64,000 bases of DNA from Palsa-1400 sp036501625 (GCA_036501625.1 DASXZY010000048.1:1-64000); one strand, 5' to 3'; positions 25,293-33,737 are shown, counted from the first letter of the stretch. Numbers and translations: made by a program. The notes: generated by a model not told the origin, from the sequence alone.

Positions 25293-25473
25293 TTTGGATG
25301 CGAATGTGGATTCTCGGTTTTTCAAATTGAGTTCGGGAATTAGGGTCAGGGCCTGCTGGGCTGGCGCGCAAGGAAACCACGCATCCTTGGCAGACATAAC
25401 CCGGCCATAATAACTCCAGCCTCGAGCGGCTGCGTGTGGGACGTGCCCTGCCAGATGGCGCAGGCGAGACGGG

Positions 25474-25501
25474 CGTCCAACTGTCCTATGACGGTATGCC
25501 A
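25474..25501 (+). repeat. Palindromic repeat, array 1 copy 4
   Basis: Core GTCCTATGAC at 25483-25492, followed by GGTATGCCA. The left outer arm is partly diverged. It ends 40 bases from the stop of the MauE-like gene. Confidence 0.8.
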
Positions 25502-25541
25502 CTTCGGCCTGGATGTGGGTCGATGATTTTTCATTCTGGGT

Positions 25542-26075
25542 TCAGGTTTCGGTGGCCGCTGCGGGGGCGGGGGCCGGCTTCGGGGGCAGGCCTTGGCTCG
25601 ACAGGGAATAGCGAATCGCCAGCAGGCGGCCGCGGCCAGCCAACAGCCATGTCCCCACCACGATAAGGCCGGCGTTGGCCAGCAGTTTGTGGCAGATGAA
25701 TTCTTCACCGGCGCCGCAGCCGCAATCAAATTTGACGGCGCAAAACGGAATGCCTTTCGCCCCTTGCAAAATTAGGGCGCGATGCCAAACCACAGCCGTG
25801 AATGGAATCAAGATGGCGGTCAAAGCCAAGGACGTTCCCCGCACAGCGATTCCCGCCAGCAACAGCAATCCGCAAAAAACCTCGAACCACGGCAGCGACG
25901 CGGCGATTGAATTCAACAAAAATGGCGTATGCACCAAATCATATTGACGCACTAACTTGAGGAACGAAGCCGGCTCGAGCGCCTTCGTCAGTCCCATGTA
26001 GACGAACACTCCGCCCAGCAGCCATCGGGTTGCCACTGTTATATAGTCCGTGATTGTTCCGGCCCTCGGGTTCAT
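25542..26075 (-). CDS. MauE/DoxX-type membrane protein
   Basis: A 177-residue protein with four to five membrane helices. The start resembles DoxX/MauE proteins (A-T-R-W-L-L-G-G-V-F-V-Y-M-G-L-T-K-A-L-E-P), followed by P-W-F-E-V-F-C-G-L-L-L-L-A-G. A Cys-rich extracytoplasmic loop (F-C-A-V-K-F-D-C-G-C-G) fits thiol-disulfide or sulfur chemistry, as suggested for MauE. The ATG at 26075 is chosen because the upstream frame overlaps the rhodanese gene. It is the third gene of an operon with DUF1573 and rhodanese proteins. The C-terminus is Pro/Ala-rich. Confidence 0.8.
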   Translation of the reverse strand: MNPRAGTITDYITVATRWLLGGVFVYMGLTKALEPASFLKLVRQYDLVHTPFLLNSIAASLPWFEVFCGLLLLAGIAVRGTSLALTAILIPFTAVVWHRALILQGAKGIPFCAVKFDCGCGAGEEFICHKLLANAGLIVVGTWLLAGRGRLLAIRYSLSSQGLPPKPAPAPAAATET

Positions 26076-26097
26076 GGTTGGTTGCTCACGGGGTGGG

Positions 26098-26775
26098 TTA
26101 TTTGTTCGCTTCCGGAGGCAGGCCGCTGTTGCGCGCGCCCCGTTCCAGCGGCAAATGGTGGCCGGACCAATCGTCGAATCCTCCGCCATAAACGAAAATC
26201 TTTTTGGTTGGGATGTGAGCGTCGTCGCGGAGCATAATCGCCGTCGATTCGGCGTCCTCGCATTCGCCGCCCGTGCAGTAAACGATCACCTGCTCCGCGT
26301 TTTGGCAGGGAGTAAGGTCCTCGGCCAAATCCTTCGCGGGATGATAGAAATCCAGCGGATAAGCGCCGGGAATATGGCTGTCGGCGTAAAAGTCCGGGTT
26401 GCGGGCGTCGATAAATATCACGTAGCCCTGCTGATAACGCGGACTGTTGTAAATGCGTTCCATTTCCGCGCGCTCAACCGGCTGCAATCCCTTGTCTTTG
26501 ATGCGCTGGTCTGTTTCCTCGATTTCGGAATTCTCGGCGGGCGCGTTGGTTGGGGACGACACAGCCGGAGTGGCTGGTGTGGGAGCTTGGGTGGCGGCGG
26601 AAGCGGAAACTTTCGGCGTTGCCTGGGCTGTGGGGGCGGCTTTTGGGAAATAATTTCGCGCCAGATTGAGGCCGCGGGGTGACATCGCATTGGCCAAGAA
26701 CGCGAAAGCAGCGGCCACCGCCACCACCATCACGGTTTCCAATAAAATGGCAGCGGTGGATGCTCGGTTCGGCAC
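26098..26775 (-). CDS. Membrane-anchored rhodanese-domain protein
   Basis: A 225-residue protein with one N-terminal membrane helix (about 11-30, LLETVMVVAVAAAFAFLANA), an Ala/Pro/Thr-rich linker (about 45-85) and a rhodanese domain (about 95-210). The active-site loop is Y-C-T-G-G-E-C-E-D-A-E, with the persulfide-forming Cys first and a second Cys four residues on. Upstream are V-I-F-I-D-A-R-N-P-D-F-Y and G-A-Y-P-L-D-F. It is probably on the outer face of the inner membrane. The neighbours DUF1573 and MauE suggest a shared sulfur or thiol redox function. Confidence 0.85.
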   Translation of the reverse strand: MPNRASTAAILLETVMVVAVAAAFAFLANAMSPRGLNLARNYFPKAAPTAQATPKVSASAATQAPTPATPAVSSPTNAPAENSEIEETDQRIKDKGLQPVERAEMERIYNSPRYQQGYVIFIDARNPDFYADSHIPGAYPLDFYHPAKDLAEDLTPCQNAEQVIVYCTGGECEDAESTAIMLRDDAHIPTKKIFVYGGGFDDWSGHHLPLERGARNSGLPPEANK

Positions 26776-26794
26776 GGCACGCGATTCCGGCGGT

Positions 26795-27925
26795 TCAGGG
26801 ATGCGGCGGCGGACTGATTTGAGCAGCGGCAGGCGGCGACACGGGCGGATTACGATGGGTCAAAGCCGCCCGGGGACGAGGATACTGAGAAATGGGAATA
26901 TGCACCATCGGCTCCCGCGGGTTGTTGGATTCGAGAGTGATTTCGGTCCTGTGGCCCGGCTCAAGCTGGTAGCCGGGCGGAAATGCCACGATCACGTTAA
27001 ACATCCCTTTCGGCCCCATCGGCTGGACTTCGACATGGATCTGACTGTCGCTGGCCTTGGGATTGGCCAAAGCCAGGACGGCGCTGGTATTGCCGTGGAT
27101 GGTGACGCGATTGGTGACCCAGCGATCCTGGAGGGAGTTCAAAACAATGGCAGCGGGAAAAAGCTGGATGGCTTGCTGCATGCTGGCGGTCGCCGGGATG
27201 CTAATGGTCGGCGAAGTGGCCAAGGAAGTATTGACAGTGATGGTGCCCGGCGAATTGCCCGGGTGGAATGGCGGTTCGGCCGTGATGACCAATTCATACT
27301 CCTTGCCGGGCGTGACTTCCTTGACGACCGCGCTGAACAGCTTGTTGGCGCTGACGGGATTGGAAATGACGACCGGGCCTTCTGTTTGATTGACAATTTT
27401 CACGGTGGATGTCATTGCGTTGGTGGCGTCGGCGGCGATGTTGAAGACAGCGACGCTCGGGGTCACATCAATCGGCTTCCAGACCGCGCCGCGGAGCAGC
27501 AAGGTTTTTCGCCCAGCGTTCTTGGCGTTGGAGTAAACGTCGATTGTCTTGGTGATCGCCTGGCCGCCGCCGTAGCGGGAAGTATCGAACTGCACCGAAA
27601 TTTGGCCTGTTTTCCCCGGATCAATGCTGTGGGACCAATCCCCGACCGTGGTGCAGCCGCAGGAGGGGTGGACGTTCGTAATCAAAAGCGTCTCCGTGCC
27701 CGTGTTTGTCACGATATAACTATGATGGACTTTTTCGCCTGAGGCCGCCTTGCCGAACTCGAAGGTGATATTGTCCACATCAATCATCGGGCCGGACACC
27801 GGCGCGGCAGGAACGGCTGCGGGAGGCGATGGCGCCGGGGCGGGGGCGTTTTGGGCGGCCAAAAGGGGGCTGATGGCAGCCAGCATGGAGATGGCCAAAA
27901 TGGCGCAAGGGCGCATAGAATTCAT
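26795..27925 (-). CDS. Exported DUF1573 protein
   Basis: A 376-residue exported protein with a signal peptide at about 1-23 (AILAISMLAAISPLLAA) and an Ala/Pro-rich spacer. The DUF1573 domain (about 50-140) has the hallmark F-G-x-x-x-x-G-x-x-V-x-H-x-Y-x-V-x-N-T-G-T-E-T-L, then V-H-P-S-C-G-C-T-T. The rest consists of ASPM/Hydin-like Ig-type beta-sandwiches. DUF1573 proteins are common in Bacteroidetes, Planctomycetes and Verrucomicrobia, with no established reaction. It is the first gene of the trio with rhodanese and MauE-like genes (gaps of 19 and 22 bases). Confidence 0.85.
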   Translation of the reverse strand: MNSMRPCAILAISMLAAISPLLAAQNAPAPAPSPPAAVPAAPVSGPMIDVDNITFEFGKAASGEKVHHSYIVTNTGTETLLITNVHPSCGCTTVGDWSHSIDPGKTGQISVQFDTSRYGGGQAITKTIDVYSNAKNAGRKTLLLRGAVWKPIDVTPSVAVFNIAADATNAMTSTVKIVNQTEGPVVISNPVSANKLFSAVVKEVTPGKEYELVITAEPPFHPGNSPGTITVNTSLATSPTISIPATASMQQAIQLFPAAIVLNSLQDRWVTNRVTIHGNTSAVLALANPKASDSQIHVEVQPMGPKGMFNVIVAFPPGYQLEPGHRTEITLESNNPREPMVHIPISQYPRPRAALTHRNPPVSPPAAAQISPPPHP

Positions 27926-28057
27926 ATTAGTTACTTAAGGTTAAGAATAGGACTAAGAAACCCCCCGTCCGCTGGAAAGTCAAGGGCCGAAGCAGGGGCA
28001 TCGAAGCACGGATGGGTATGGATTGTATTACTGATTCTTTTCGTTAAAACACCTCAT
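27926..28057. other. Upstream region of the DUF1573 operon
   Basis: Short non-coding region between the DUF1573 start and the dispersed repeat. A run of C at 27961-27966 is the only notable feature. No promoter can be fixed with confidence. Confidence 0.4.
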
Positions 28058-28557
28058 ATATCGCAATCCACCGTAATTTACTGCAATTGGATGAAACCGC
28101 AAGTGATCCAAAGTTTTTGGGCGGTGAAGCTCGGCAGCGCTCGGCCTTCCCGATGTTCGTTGTTTTTAGCAAGTGGCTTGTGGAACCTTGTGCAGCCTTG
28201 TTTTGCCTCGATTGGCTTCGGGAAGAGCGGGGCGCGACCCTGTAAATAGATTTGGCCGCGGCGTCCGGCGGAATAAGCGGGGACTGCGGCGCGCGCCCGT
28301 CTCGGGGGGTGGAGGCGCACTTGCTTTCTGAACCATTTTGCATGTTCATGGAGAAATTGTCCCAGAAACGCCAGAAAGCCGAAAACCTACCGTGGGTTTT
28401 TAGGCATGATTTTTTTGGGCGAGACAAGTGTGATGGAAATGGCTTCACTGCAACGGCTTGCGAGTTTTTAAAACGCGGAAAATTGAAAAAGCTGTTGCGA
28501 AAGCTGCATTTTTTTTGGCATGCAACCTCGTTTTTCTGCAAAAACGGGCGATTTTCC
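28058..28557 (-). repeat. Dispersed intergenic repeat element, copy B
   Basis: The reverse complement of this stretch matches copy A at 7524-8160 in block order and spacing. Blocks are AAAATGCAGCTTTCGCAA (complement of 28495-28512), the AATCATGCCTAAAA block (about 28398-28415), the CTGGCGTTTCTGG block, the GCTCTTCC.GAAGCCAA block, the AAAACAAGG block and a terminal ATTACGGTGGATTGCGATAT (complement of 28058-28077). Only one distal unit is present here, against two in copy A. A plus-strand frame reads K-L-K-K-L-L-R-K-L-H-F and then F-F-C-K-N-G-R-F-S-G. The same peptide pattern can be read antisense in copy A, which may reflect DNA similarity or an ancient coding origin. Confidence 0.7.
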
Positions 28558-28652
28558 GGGTGTCGTTTTTGTAAACTGCTCATATATAACATGATGTGAA
28601 AATAGGAATTTAGCATTTGCTCATGGGCGGCGATTTCGCAAAGATTCGGGCT

Positions 28653-29828
28653 ATGAATAAATCGTCCAAATTTGCCCGCTGGCCGCGCCTGAATCCGCCG
28701 GGCATTGGCAAAAACATTTCCGCCGCGGATTTGGTGGACCAAACGTTTCTGGCTTACAATGGCGGGCGCCTGCGTGAAGCGGCCAAATTGCTGACTGAGA
28801 AAATGCTGCCGCAAGACGGGGTCATTGGCCTGAGCGTAACCGGTGCATTGACTCCCGCCGGCTTGGGGAAATCCTGCCTGATCCCGCTCATGCGCGCGGG
28901 GTTCGTGGATTGGATTATTTCGACCGGGGCCAATCTTTACCACGATCTGCATTACGGCCTGGGAATGGCTCTGCACCAAGGGTCGCCGTTTCTGGATGAT
29001 GTAGCGCTTCACCGCGACGGGGTCATTCGCATTTACGACATTCTTTTTGACTTCAATGTGCTTCTGGATACGGACGCGTTCGTGCGCGAAGTCATTCAAG
29101 GGCCGGAATTCCAGCGGGCCATGGGCACCGATGAGTTTCATTACTTGCTGGGCCAGTACGTCTCGGAGCGCGGGCGCAAACTGGGGCTGAAGGACAGTTC
29201 GATGCTGGCGGCGGCTTATGAATGCGGCGTGCCGGTGTTTACCAGCAGCCCAGGAGACAGCTCCATCGGCATGAACGTGGCCGCCATGTCCCTGCGCGAT
29301 TCCAAGCTGGCCTTCGATCCCAACCGGGATGTCAATCAAACGGCCGCCATCGTTTATGACGCCAAGGCTGGAGGGCGGACCTCTTCCGTGTTCATTCTGG
29401 GAGGCGGGTCGCCCAAGAATTTCATGTTGCAGACCGAGCCGCAAATCCAGGAAGTCATGGGCATCGCGGAAAAAGGGCACGATTATTTTCTGCAATGCAC
29501 CGATGCCCGGCCTGACACCGGCGGTTTGAGCGGCGCAACTCCGGCCGAGGCCGTAAGCTGGGGCAAAGTGGATCCGAACAAACTGCCAGATTGCGTGGTG
29601 GCCTACGTGGATTCGACCATCGCGCTGCCGCTGTTGACTGCTTACGCGCTGAACCGGCATCGGCCCCGGAAATTGAAACGCCTTTATGACCGGCGCGATG
29701 AGATGTACGAAAAAGTGAAAACGATTTATCTGCAAATCGGCACCGTCAGCAAGATCAAGACGAGCCGCAAGATTGCCAAACGGGCCAGCGGCATCGGGGT
29801 CAAACGGCATTCTGCCGGCAAAGCCTGA
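28653..29828 (+). CDS. Deoxyhypusine synthase-like protein
   Basis: A 391-residue NAD-dependent enzyme of the deoxyhypusine/homospermidine synthase superfamily. Family motifs are G-L-S-V-T-G-A-L-T-P-A-G-L-G, T-G-A-N-L-Y-H-D-L-H, S-P-G-D-S-S-I-G-M-N, F-I-L-G-G-G-S-P-K-N-F and A-T-P-A-E-A-V-S-W-G-K. K255 in G-G-G-S-P-K aligns with the lysine that forms the enzyme-butylamine intermediate in eukaryotic deoxyhypusine synthase. Bacteria lack eIF5A, so the likely acceptor is a polyamine (homospermidine-type reaction) or an unknown protein. The ATG at 28653 is used; an earlier ATG at 28620 is also in frame. It is convergent with the next gene. Confidence 0.85.
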   Translation: MNKSSKFARWPRLNPPGIGKNISAADLVDQTFLAYNGGRLREAAKLLTEKMLPQDGVIGLSVTGALTPAGLGKSCLIPLMRAGFVDWIISTGANLYHDLHYGLGMALHQGSPFLDDVALHRDGVIRIYDILFDFNVLLDTDAFVREVIQGPEFQRAMGTDEFHYLLGQYVSERGRKLGLKDSSMLAAAYECGVPVFTSSPGDSSIGMNVAAMSLRDSKLAFDPNRDVNQTAAIVYDAKAGGRTSSVFILGGGSPKNFMLQTEPQIQEVMGIAEKGHDYFLQCTDARPDTGGLSGATPAEAVSWGKVDPNKLPDCVVAYVDSTIALPLLTAYALNRHRPRKLKRLYDRRDEMYEKVKTIYLQIGTVSKIKTSRKIAKRASGIGVKRHSAGKA

Positions 29829-29846
29829 TTCTCGATTGGGCGCCGC

Positions 29847-31355
29847 TTATTCCCGGTTTCCTCTGGAGCGCAAGTCCAAGGGGTCCTCGGTGATGGGCGG
29901 CAGATCGTGCGCGGCCTTTTGCAGGGCGCCCGCGTGTTCGGGCAGGCACAGCAGCGCGGAGAGATTGTCCGTCTTCCAGATCAAATCGTATCCGGCCGCC
30001 TGCACTTGCTCGGCGCGGAGCGGGTCGGATTGCAAATCCAGAATGACGTAATCCACCTTGAATTCGCGGCAGAGCTGGAGCCAATCGCCTTTGTGATCGT
30101 AAAAGGCGTTGTTCATGTCGAAGGTGGAGTCCGGGTAAACGGCTTCGTAACGGCCGTCCATGGAAACCTTGATATTGGGATACAGGCGCCAGCTCACGTA
30201 GCTGCCCCAGGCAAATGGCGTCGCGGCGTTCCCCTTTGCGCCTGCCAGTTGCAAGATGTCCGCCTCCCGCACCGGGTCTTCGCCAACCGGCGAAAGCGGC
30301 ACGAGCGACGCTCCCGGCAGGAAGCGAATTGCCACCCACAGCGCAATGCCCGCGTAAAGAATTCCCGTGATTCGCAAGAGATCGAATCGTTGGCGCCACA
30401 GCGCCTGAAAGAACGGCCCGGCATAGGCGAGCGCCGCCACGCCCAGAAAAGGCCCATGCCGGCGGCTGCGCCAGCCCATGAAAGCCGTCAACGCCAGCAC
30501 GGCCAGGCCGGGCCAGTTTTTTCGTTCGACGCGCTTCCAGCCGGCAGCCACCGCCACCGCGGCCAAAATGAATAGAATCCGGAAGCCCGCGAAATCGTCC
30601 CAAGCCAGCAAAGGCAGCGGACGCCATTCGGGAATGCGCGCGCGGGGATTGAGCAGGGCGGGAATCAGGTAGCGCCAGAAATCCAGCCCGTAGGGATTAA
30701 TGAAAGTCACCGTTGCGCAAGCTGCCGCGACCAGAATCATGAGGCTCGTTTGCTTTTTGGTTGCGATGGCGGCGGCCGCATAGATAAAAACAATCGCCAG
30801 CCCAACCACGAAGCCTCCGTGAAGGTTGGCCCATGCGAGCATGATGACCGGCGCCAAAGCAGCCGGCCAGGCCCGGTCGAGGCGCACTTCCTCCAGGCAG
30901 CAAATCGTGGCGGCGAACAAAAAGAAGGTGAACACATGCGAACGGGCGATCGGAATGTAACCGGTCAAAATGCAAGCGGACGCCGGCACGGCCAGAAGGA
31001 GGAGGATGTTGGCGTCGCAGCCTTGGCGGCGACCCGCGCGAAACGCCAGCCCCAGCAAACCGATCGCCAGCGCGATTCTCAGGACGATGAGCGACGCGGG
31101 GCCAAACCATTGGAGGAGGGCGTAAAAGACCAAGCCGGAACCCCATTCGTGGTCGATGTACTTGGGCAGGGTAGGAGTAAACGCTCTGAGATCGTGCTGG
31201 GGCAGGTGGCCGGTATGCCAGAGAGAGGAGCCGAGGGACAATTTGGCCCACAGGTCGCCTTCTGTGATATTGTGAAAGGCCAGAATGACCGCTAAAGCGA
31301 AGACTCCCAGCAGAACGAAAAGGACTTGGGCAGAGCGGGTTTGTCTCTCGGTCAC
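29847..31355 (-). CDS. Polytopic membrane protein, GT-C glycosyltransferase-like
   Basis: A 502-residue protein with about ten membrane helices and a soluble C-terminal part of about 120 residues. The first periplasmic loop has E-G-D-L-W-A-K-L-S-L-G, then D-H-E-W-G-S-G-L-V-F-Y. Acidic D-x-x and D-H-E-W loops of this kind are typical of GT-C enzymes and of verrucomicrobial proteins annotated only as hypothetical. The C-terminal region contains V-S-M-D-G-R-Y-E-A-V-Y-P and D-Y-V-I-L-D. Substrate unknown. It faces the deoxyhypusine-synthase-like gene tail to tail (18-base gap). Confidence 0.6.
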   Translation of the reverse strand: MTERQTRSAQVLFVLLGVFALAVILAFHNITEGDLWAKLSLGSSLWHTGHLPQHDLRAFTPTLPKYIDHEWGSGLVFYALLQWFGPASLIVLRIALAIGLLGLAFRAGRRQGCDANILLLLAVPASACILTGYIPIARSHVFTFFLFAATICCLEEVRLDRAWPAALAPVIMLAWANLHGGFVVGLAIVFIYAAAAIATKKQTSLMILVAAACATVTFINPYGLDFWRYLIPALLNPRARIPEWRPLPLLAWDDFAGFRILFILAAVAVAAGWKRVERKNWPGLAVLALTAFMGWRSRRHGPFLGVAALAYAGPFFQALWRQRFDLLRITGILYAGIALWVAIRFLPGASLVPLSPVGEDPVREADILQLAGAKGNAATPFAWGSYVSWRLYPNIKVSMDGRYEAVYPDSTFDMNNAFYDHKGDWLQLCREFKVDYVILDLQSDPLRAEQVQAAGYDLIWKTDNLSALLCLPEHAGALQKAAHDLPPITEDPLDLRSRGNRE

Positions 31356-31489
31356 AGGCCCATGCTAAGAGTTGAGCGGAGGGAGGGCAACGACCAATTC
31401 GCTGTTTGACTGGCTCCAGCCAAAAAACGAGAGCGCGCCACGGCAGCCAACCGCGGCGCGCTCCGCACGCACATATCAACTCAACAGGA

Positions 31490-32029
31490 CTATTTCTTAA
31501 AACGGCGCATCAACATCCCGAACGCGCCGACACCCATCAGCATAAGGGAAGAAGGTTCGGGCGTGGCGGTAGTATTAAATACAAACGTATCGGACGGGTT
31601 CACGAACAGGTTCCCGGCATAGGCAACCGTGGTTCCGATGGGAGTGAGGCCATCGTTGCCAGCCAGTTGGGCGGGCGAGCTTGTGCTCGTGAAGCCGAAA
31701 CCGGACAGCGTGCTGCCGGGCGCCACATCGGGGGTTGACGGGCCTGCGATGAATTGGATCGAGCCTCCGCTGACGGTGGCGGTCCATCCCGAAGGGGCAA
31801 AGGCACTGAGCGGGGTGGTGGGCATGAACTCATTCCCCGGCGTCCATGCATACCAAAATGACCCAATGCCGCTGGTGGCGCCACTCCCGTCGGTAATGCT
31901 CAATGTATAATCGAAATCTGAACCGGCGGCGCTTCCGACAACATCGCCGCTGGCAATAATGCCTTGAGCCGCAGCGCTCATGGCCGATGCGGCGAAGGCC
32001 GCGCCTAAAATAAAGTGTGTAATTTTCAT
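31490..32029 (-). CDS. PEP-CTERM surface protein
   Basis: A 179-residue exported protein. It has a signal peptide (about 1-22, ITHFILGAAFAASAMSAAAQG), a beta-rich Ser/Thr/Gly domain, and a C-terminal PEP-CTERM tail. The tail reads T-P-E-P-S-S-L, then LMLMGVGAFGMLMRRFKK, giving the P-E-P motif, hydrophobic helix and basic end. Such proteins are processed by an exosortase (EpsH/XrtA type) and are often co-regulated with exopolysaccharide. No exosortase is in this window. The ATG at 32029 is chosen to give a proper signal peptide. Confidence 0.85.
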   Translation of the reverse strand: MKITHFILGAAFAASAMSAAAQGIIASGDVVGSAAGSDFDYTLSITDGSGATSGIGSFWYAWTPGNEFMPTTPLSAFAPSGWTATVSGGSIQFIAGPSTPDVAPGSTLSGFGFTSTSSPAQLAGNDGLTPIGTTVAYAGNLFVNPSDTFVFNTTATPEPSSLMLMGVGAFGMLMRRFKK

Positions 32030-32163
32030 GTTTGTTAAGTGTCTTTTCGTTCTGTCTACCGGGGGTTGGATGGATGTCCAGTCCAAATTGTTCCCGGCTT
32101 TTGAAAAAAACGCCATAACGGAGAGAATGGACATGAGGCCGGAACTTTGTTCTTCTTTCGGTG

Positions 32164-33198
32164 ATGATACGAACGCCTTTCCTGGCTTTGCTGGCTGCCG
32201 CCTGCGCTGCTGCCGCCGATCCGCCTCCGGGCCGGACCTATACCAATCCCGTCTTCAGCGGCGACATGCCCGATCCGACGGTAATTCGCTCGGAGGGAAT
32301 GTATTATGCGATGGGCACGACCGGCAACAGGCGCACGCCCGATGGCCGCATTTTCACCTTATTGCGTTCCACCAACTTGGTGGATTGGGAGAATCTGGGC
32401 GGGGCGCTTGTGCCGCCGTCGGATAACCGCAAGTACCAGTATTGGGCGCCGGAGGCCGCTGCTGACGGCGGGAAGTTCTATATCTATTATGCGATGGGCG
32501 GCATCGAGCCGGAGCGATTTGAAATTCGAGCCGCGATCAGTGCTGTTCCGCAAGGGCCTTACACCGATACCGGCAATGTCTTGGCCGATTGCGAGCACAA
32601 TCGCTTTACTATTGATCCGTTTCCGTTCCGGGACAGCGACGGCCAATGGTATTTCTTTTATTCGCGCAACTTTACTAACGCCGAAGCGGGGACCCATGCC
32701 GGCACCGGCATCGTGGTCGATAAGATGACCGATATGACACATCTGGCTGGGGATTGCCATGTGGTGGTGCGGGCGCGTTATGATTGGACTTTGTATCAGG
32801 CGAATCGGCCGATGCCTGTTTATGGGAAGACTTTTGACTGGCATACGATTGAGGGGGCGTGCGTCCTCAAGCATGAGGGGCGCTATTACTGTTTTTACAG
32901 CGGAGCTAATTATGGGACGACTCGTTACGGGGTGGATTACGTGGTGGCAGAGCGGCCTTTAGGCCCTTACAGCGGCCAGGGGCGGGCCGCGCGTATTCTG
33001 CATAGCGTCCCCGGACAAGTCCGCGGGCCGGGGCACAATGACATGGCTGTGGCGCCAGACGGGCACACGGAATACATCGTTTATCATGCCTGGGACGCCG
33101 ACATGCGGGTCCGGCAGATGTGCATCGACAAATTAATTTGGACTGCTGACGGCCCGCGTTGTTTAGGTCCGACTTTTACGCCGCAGCCGATGCCGTGA
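32164..33198 (+). CDS. Secreted glycoside hydrolase family 43 protein
   Basis: A 344-residue exported five-bladed beta-propeller glycosidase. It has a signal peptide (about 1-18, TPFLALLAAACAAAA), then T-Y-T-N-P-V-F-S-G-D-M-P-D-P-T-V-I, where the Asp of P-D-P-T is the usual general base. F-T-I-D-P-F-P-F (second acidic residue) and T-I-E-G-A-C-V-L-K (the likely acid Glu) follow. H-N-D-M-A-V-A-P-D-G near the end is also typical. GH43 enzymes act on arabinans, xylans or related plant polysaccharides; the exact substrate cannot be told. The ATG at 32164 is used (GTG at 32161 is possible). It diverges from the PEP-CTERM gene. Confidence 0.88.
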   Translation: MIRTPFLALLAAACAAAADPPPGRTYTNPVFSGDMPDPTVIRSEGMYYAMGTTGNRRTPDGRIFTLLRSTNLVDWENLGGALVPPSDNRKYQYWAPEAAADGGKFYIYYAMGGIEPERFEIRAAISAVPQGPYTDTGNVLADCEHNRFTIDPFPFRDSDGQWYFFYSRNFTNAEAGTHAGTGIVVDKMTDMTHLAGDCHVVVRARYDWTLYQANRPMPVYGKTFDWHTIEGACVLKHEGRYYCFYSGANYGTTRYGVDYVVAERPLGPYSGQGRAARILHSVPGQVRGPGHNDMAVAPDGHTEYIVYHAWDADMRVRQMCIDKLIWTADGPRCLGPTFTPQPMP

Positions 33199-33261
33199 GG
33201 CAGTTTTTAGCGAGGGGACGCGCTGGCATTTGGAAAGTATCGCAGTTCATCGCCCTTATAG

Positions 33262-33289
33262 TGGCACACTGTCCTATGACAATATGACA
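33262..33289 (+). repeat. Palindromic repeat, array 2 copy 1
   Basis: TGGCACACTGTC, CTAT, GACAATATGACA. The inner core GTCCTATGAC is exact at 33271-33280 and the right arm is partly diverged. Confidence 0.8.
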
Positions 33290-33422
33290 GTTAGATGACT
33301 GCATGGCGACCAGCGTGGCCCAAGAGCGTCTCGATAACCCCGCGCTTCCGACGGACTCTTCGGCGGGAGGCGGCGCCTTGTTTTGCGAGGGTGCTCCATG
33401 CGCGGTGTTCGGCATTTCATAG

Positions 33423-33446
33423 TGGCAGACCTATGGCAATATGCCA
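33423..33446 (+). repeat. Palindromic repeat, array 2 copy 2 (degenerate)
   Basis: A shortened copy: TGGCAGACCTATGGC then AATATGCCA. The outer TGGCA/TGCCA ends and the CTATG centre are kept, and it sits at the expected period. Confidence 0.6.
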
Positions 33447-33579
33447 GTTTAGCGGCTTAAAAATCAGCCGCGTTCCCATCGCATTCCACCAGCCATCGCA
33501 CGCTGTGGCCTGCTGTGCCATGCTGCGACGCTGCCCTGCGTCAACTAGACTTCATGGCGGGCATCCGATGCGCGTAAAG

Positions 33580-33607
33580 TGGCATACTGTCCTATGACAG
33601 TTTGATC
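33580..33607 (+). repeat. Palindromic repeat, array 2 copy 3
   Basis: Left arm TGGCATACTGTC is the consensus; core GTCCTATGAC at 33589-33598. The right arm runs GACAGTTTGAT and loses outer pairing. Confidence 0.8.
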
Positions 33608-33737
33608 ACGTTGCCGGCTCGACGGCACCGAAGCCCGGTTTGATCCTAGCGTAAAACGCATCCGGCCCCGCTCTCTCGGCCATTCGGCAATTCCGCGTTT
33701 TTTAGGCGATTTCGCGGCCCTTCATTGCGCTCCGAAG

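Larger units (their letters stand above)
24957..25541 (+). repeat. Intergenic palindrome array 1 (about 200-bp degenerate units)
   Basis: The gap between the GntR and MauE-like genes holds four copies of the same palindrome, with cores at 24983, 25076, 25274 and 25483. The sequences after copies 2, 3 and 4 are also related to each other: a TTTGG-like block, then GATGTGG-like, TCGGTTTT-like and TTCGGGA-like blocks. ACGCATCC recurs about 105 bases after two of the cores, and CATAACCC follows it. So units of about 200 bp seem to have been duplicated and have drifted. The open minus-strand frame across the array repeats HTVIGQ at each palindrome and is judged not to be a gene. Confidence 0.7.

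Noticed and set aside
24918..25502. A 194-codon minus-strand frame with repeated H-T-V-I-G-Q
   Set aside because: The repeated peptide is only the translation of the palindrome. No domain, start signal or codon character supports a protein.
28044..29810. A 588-codon minus-strand frame across the deoxyhypusine-synthase-like gene and repeat copy B
   Set aside because: It is antisense to a clear enzyme gene and runs into a repeat, with no family features.
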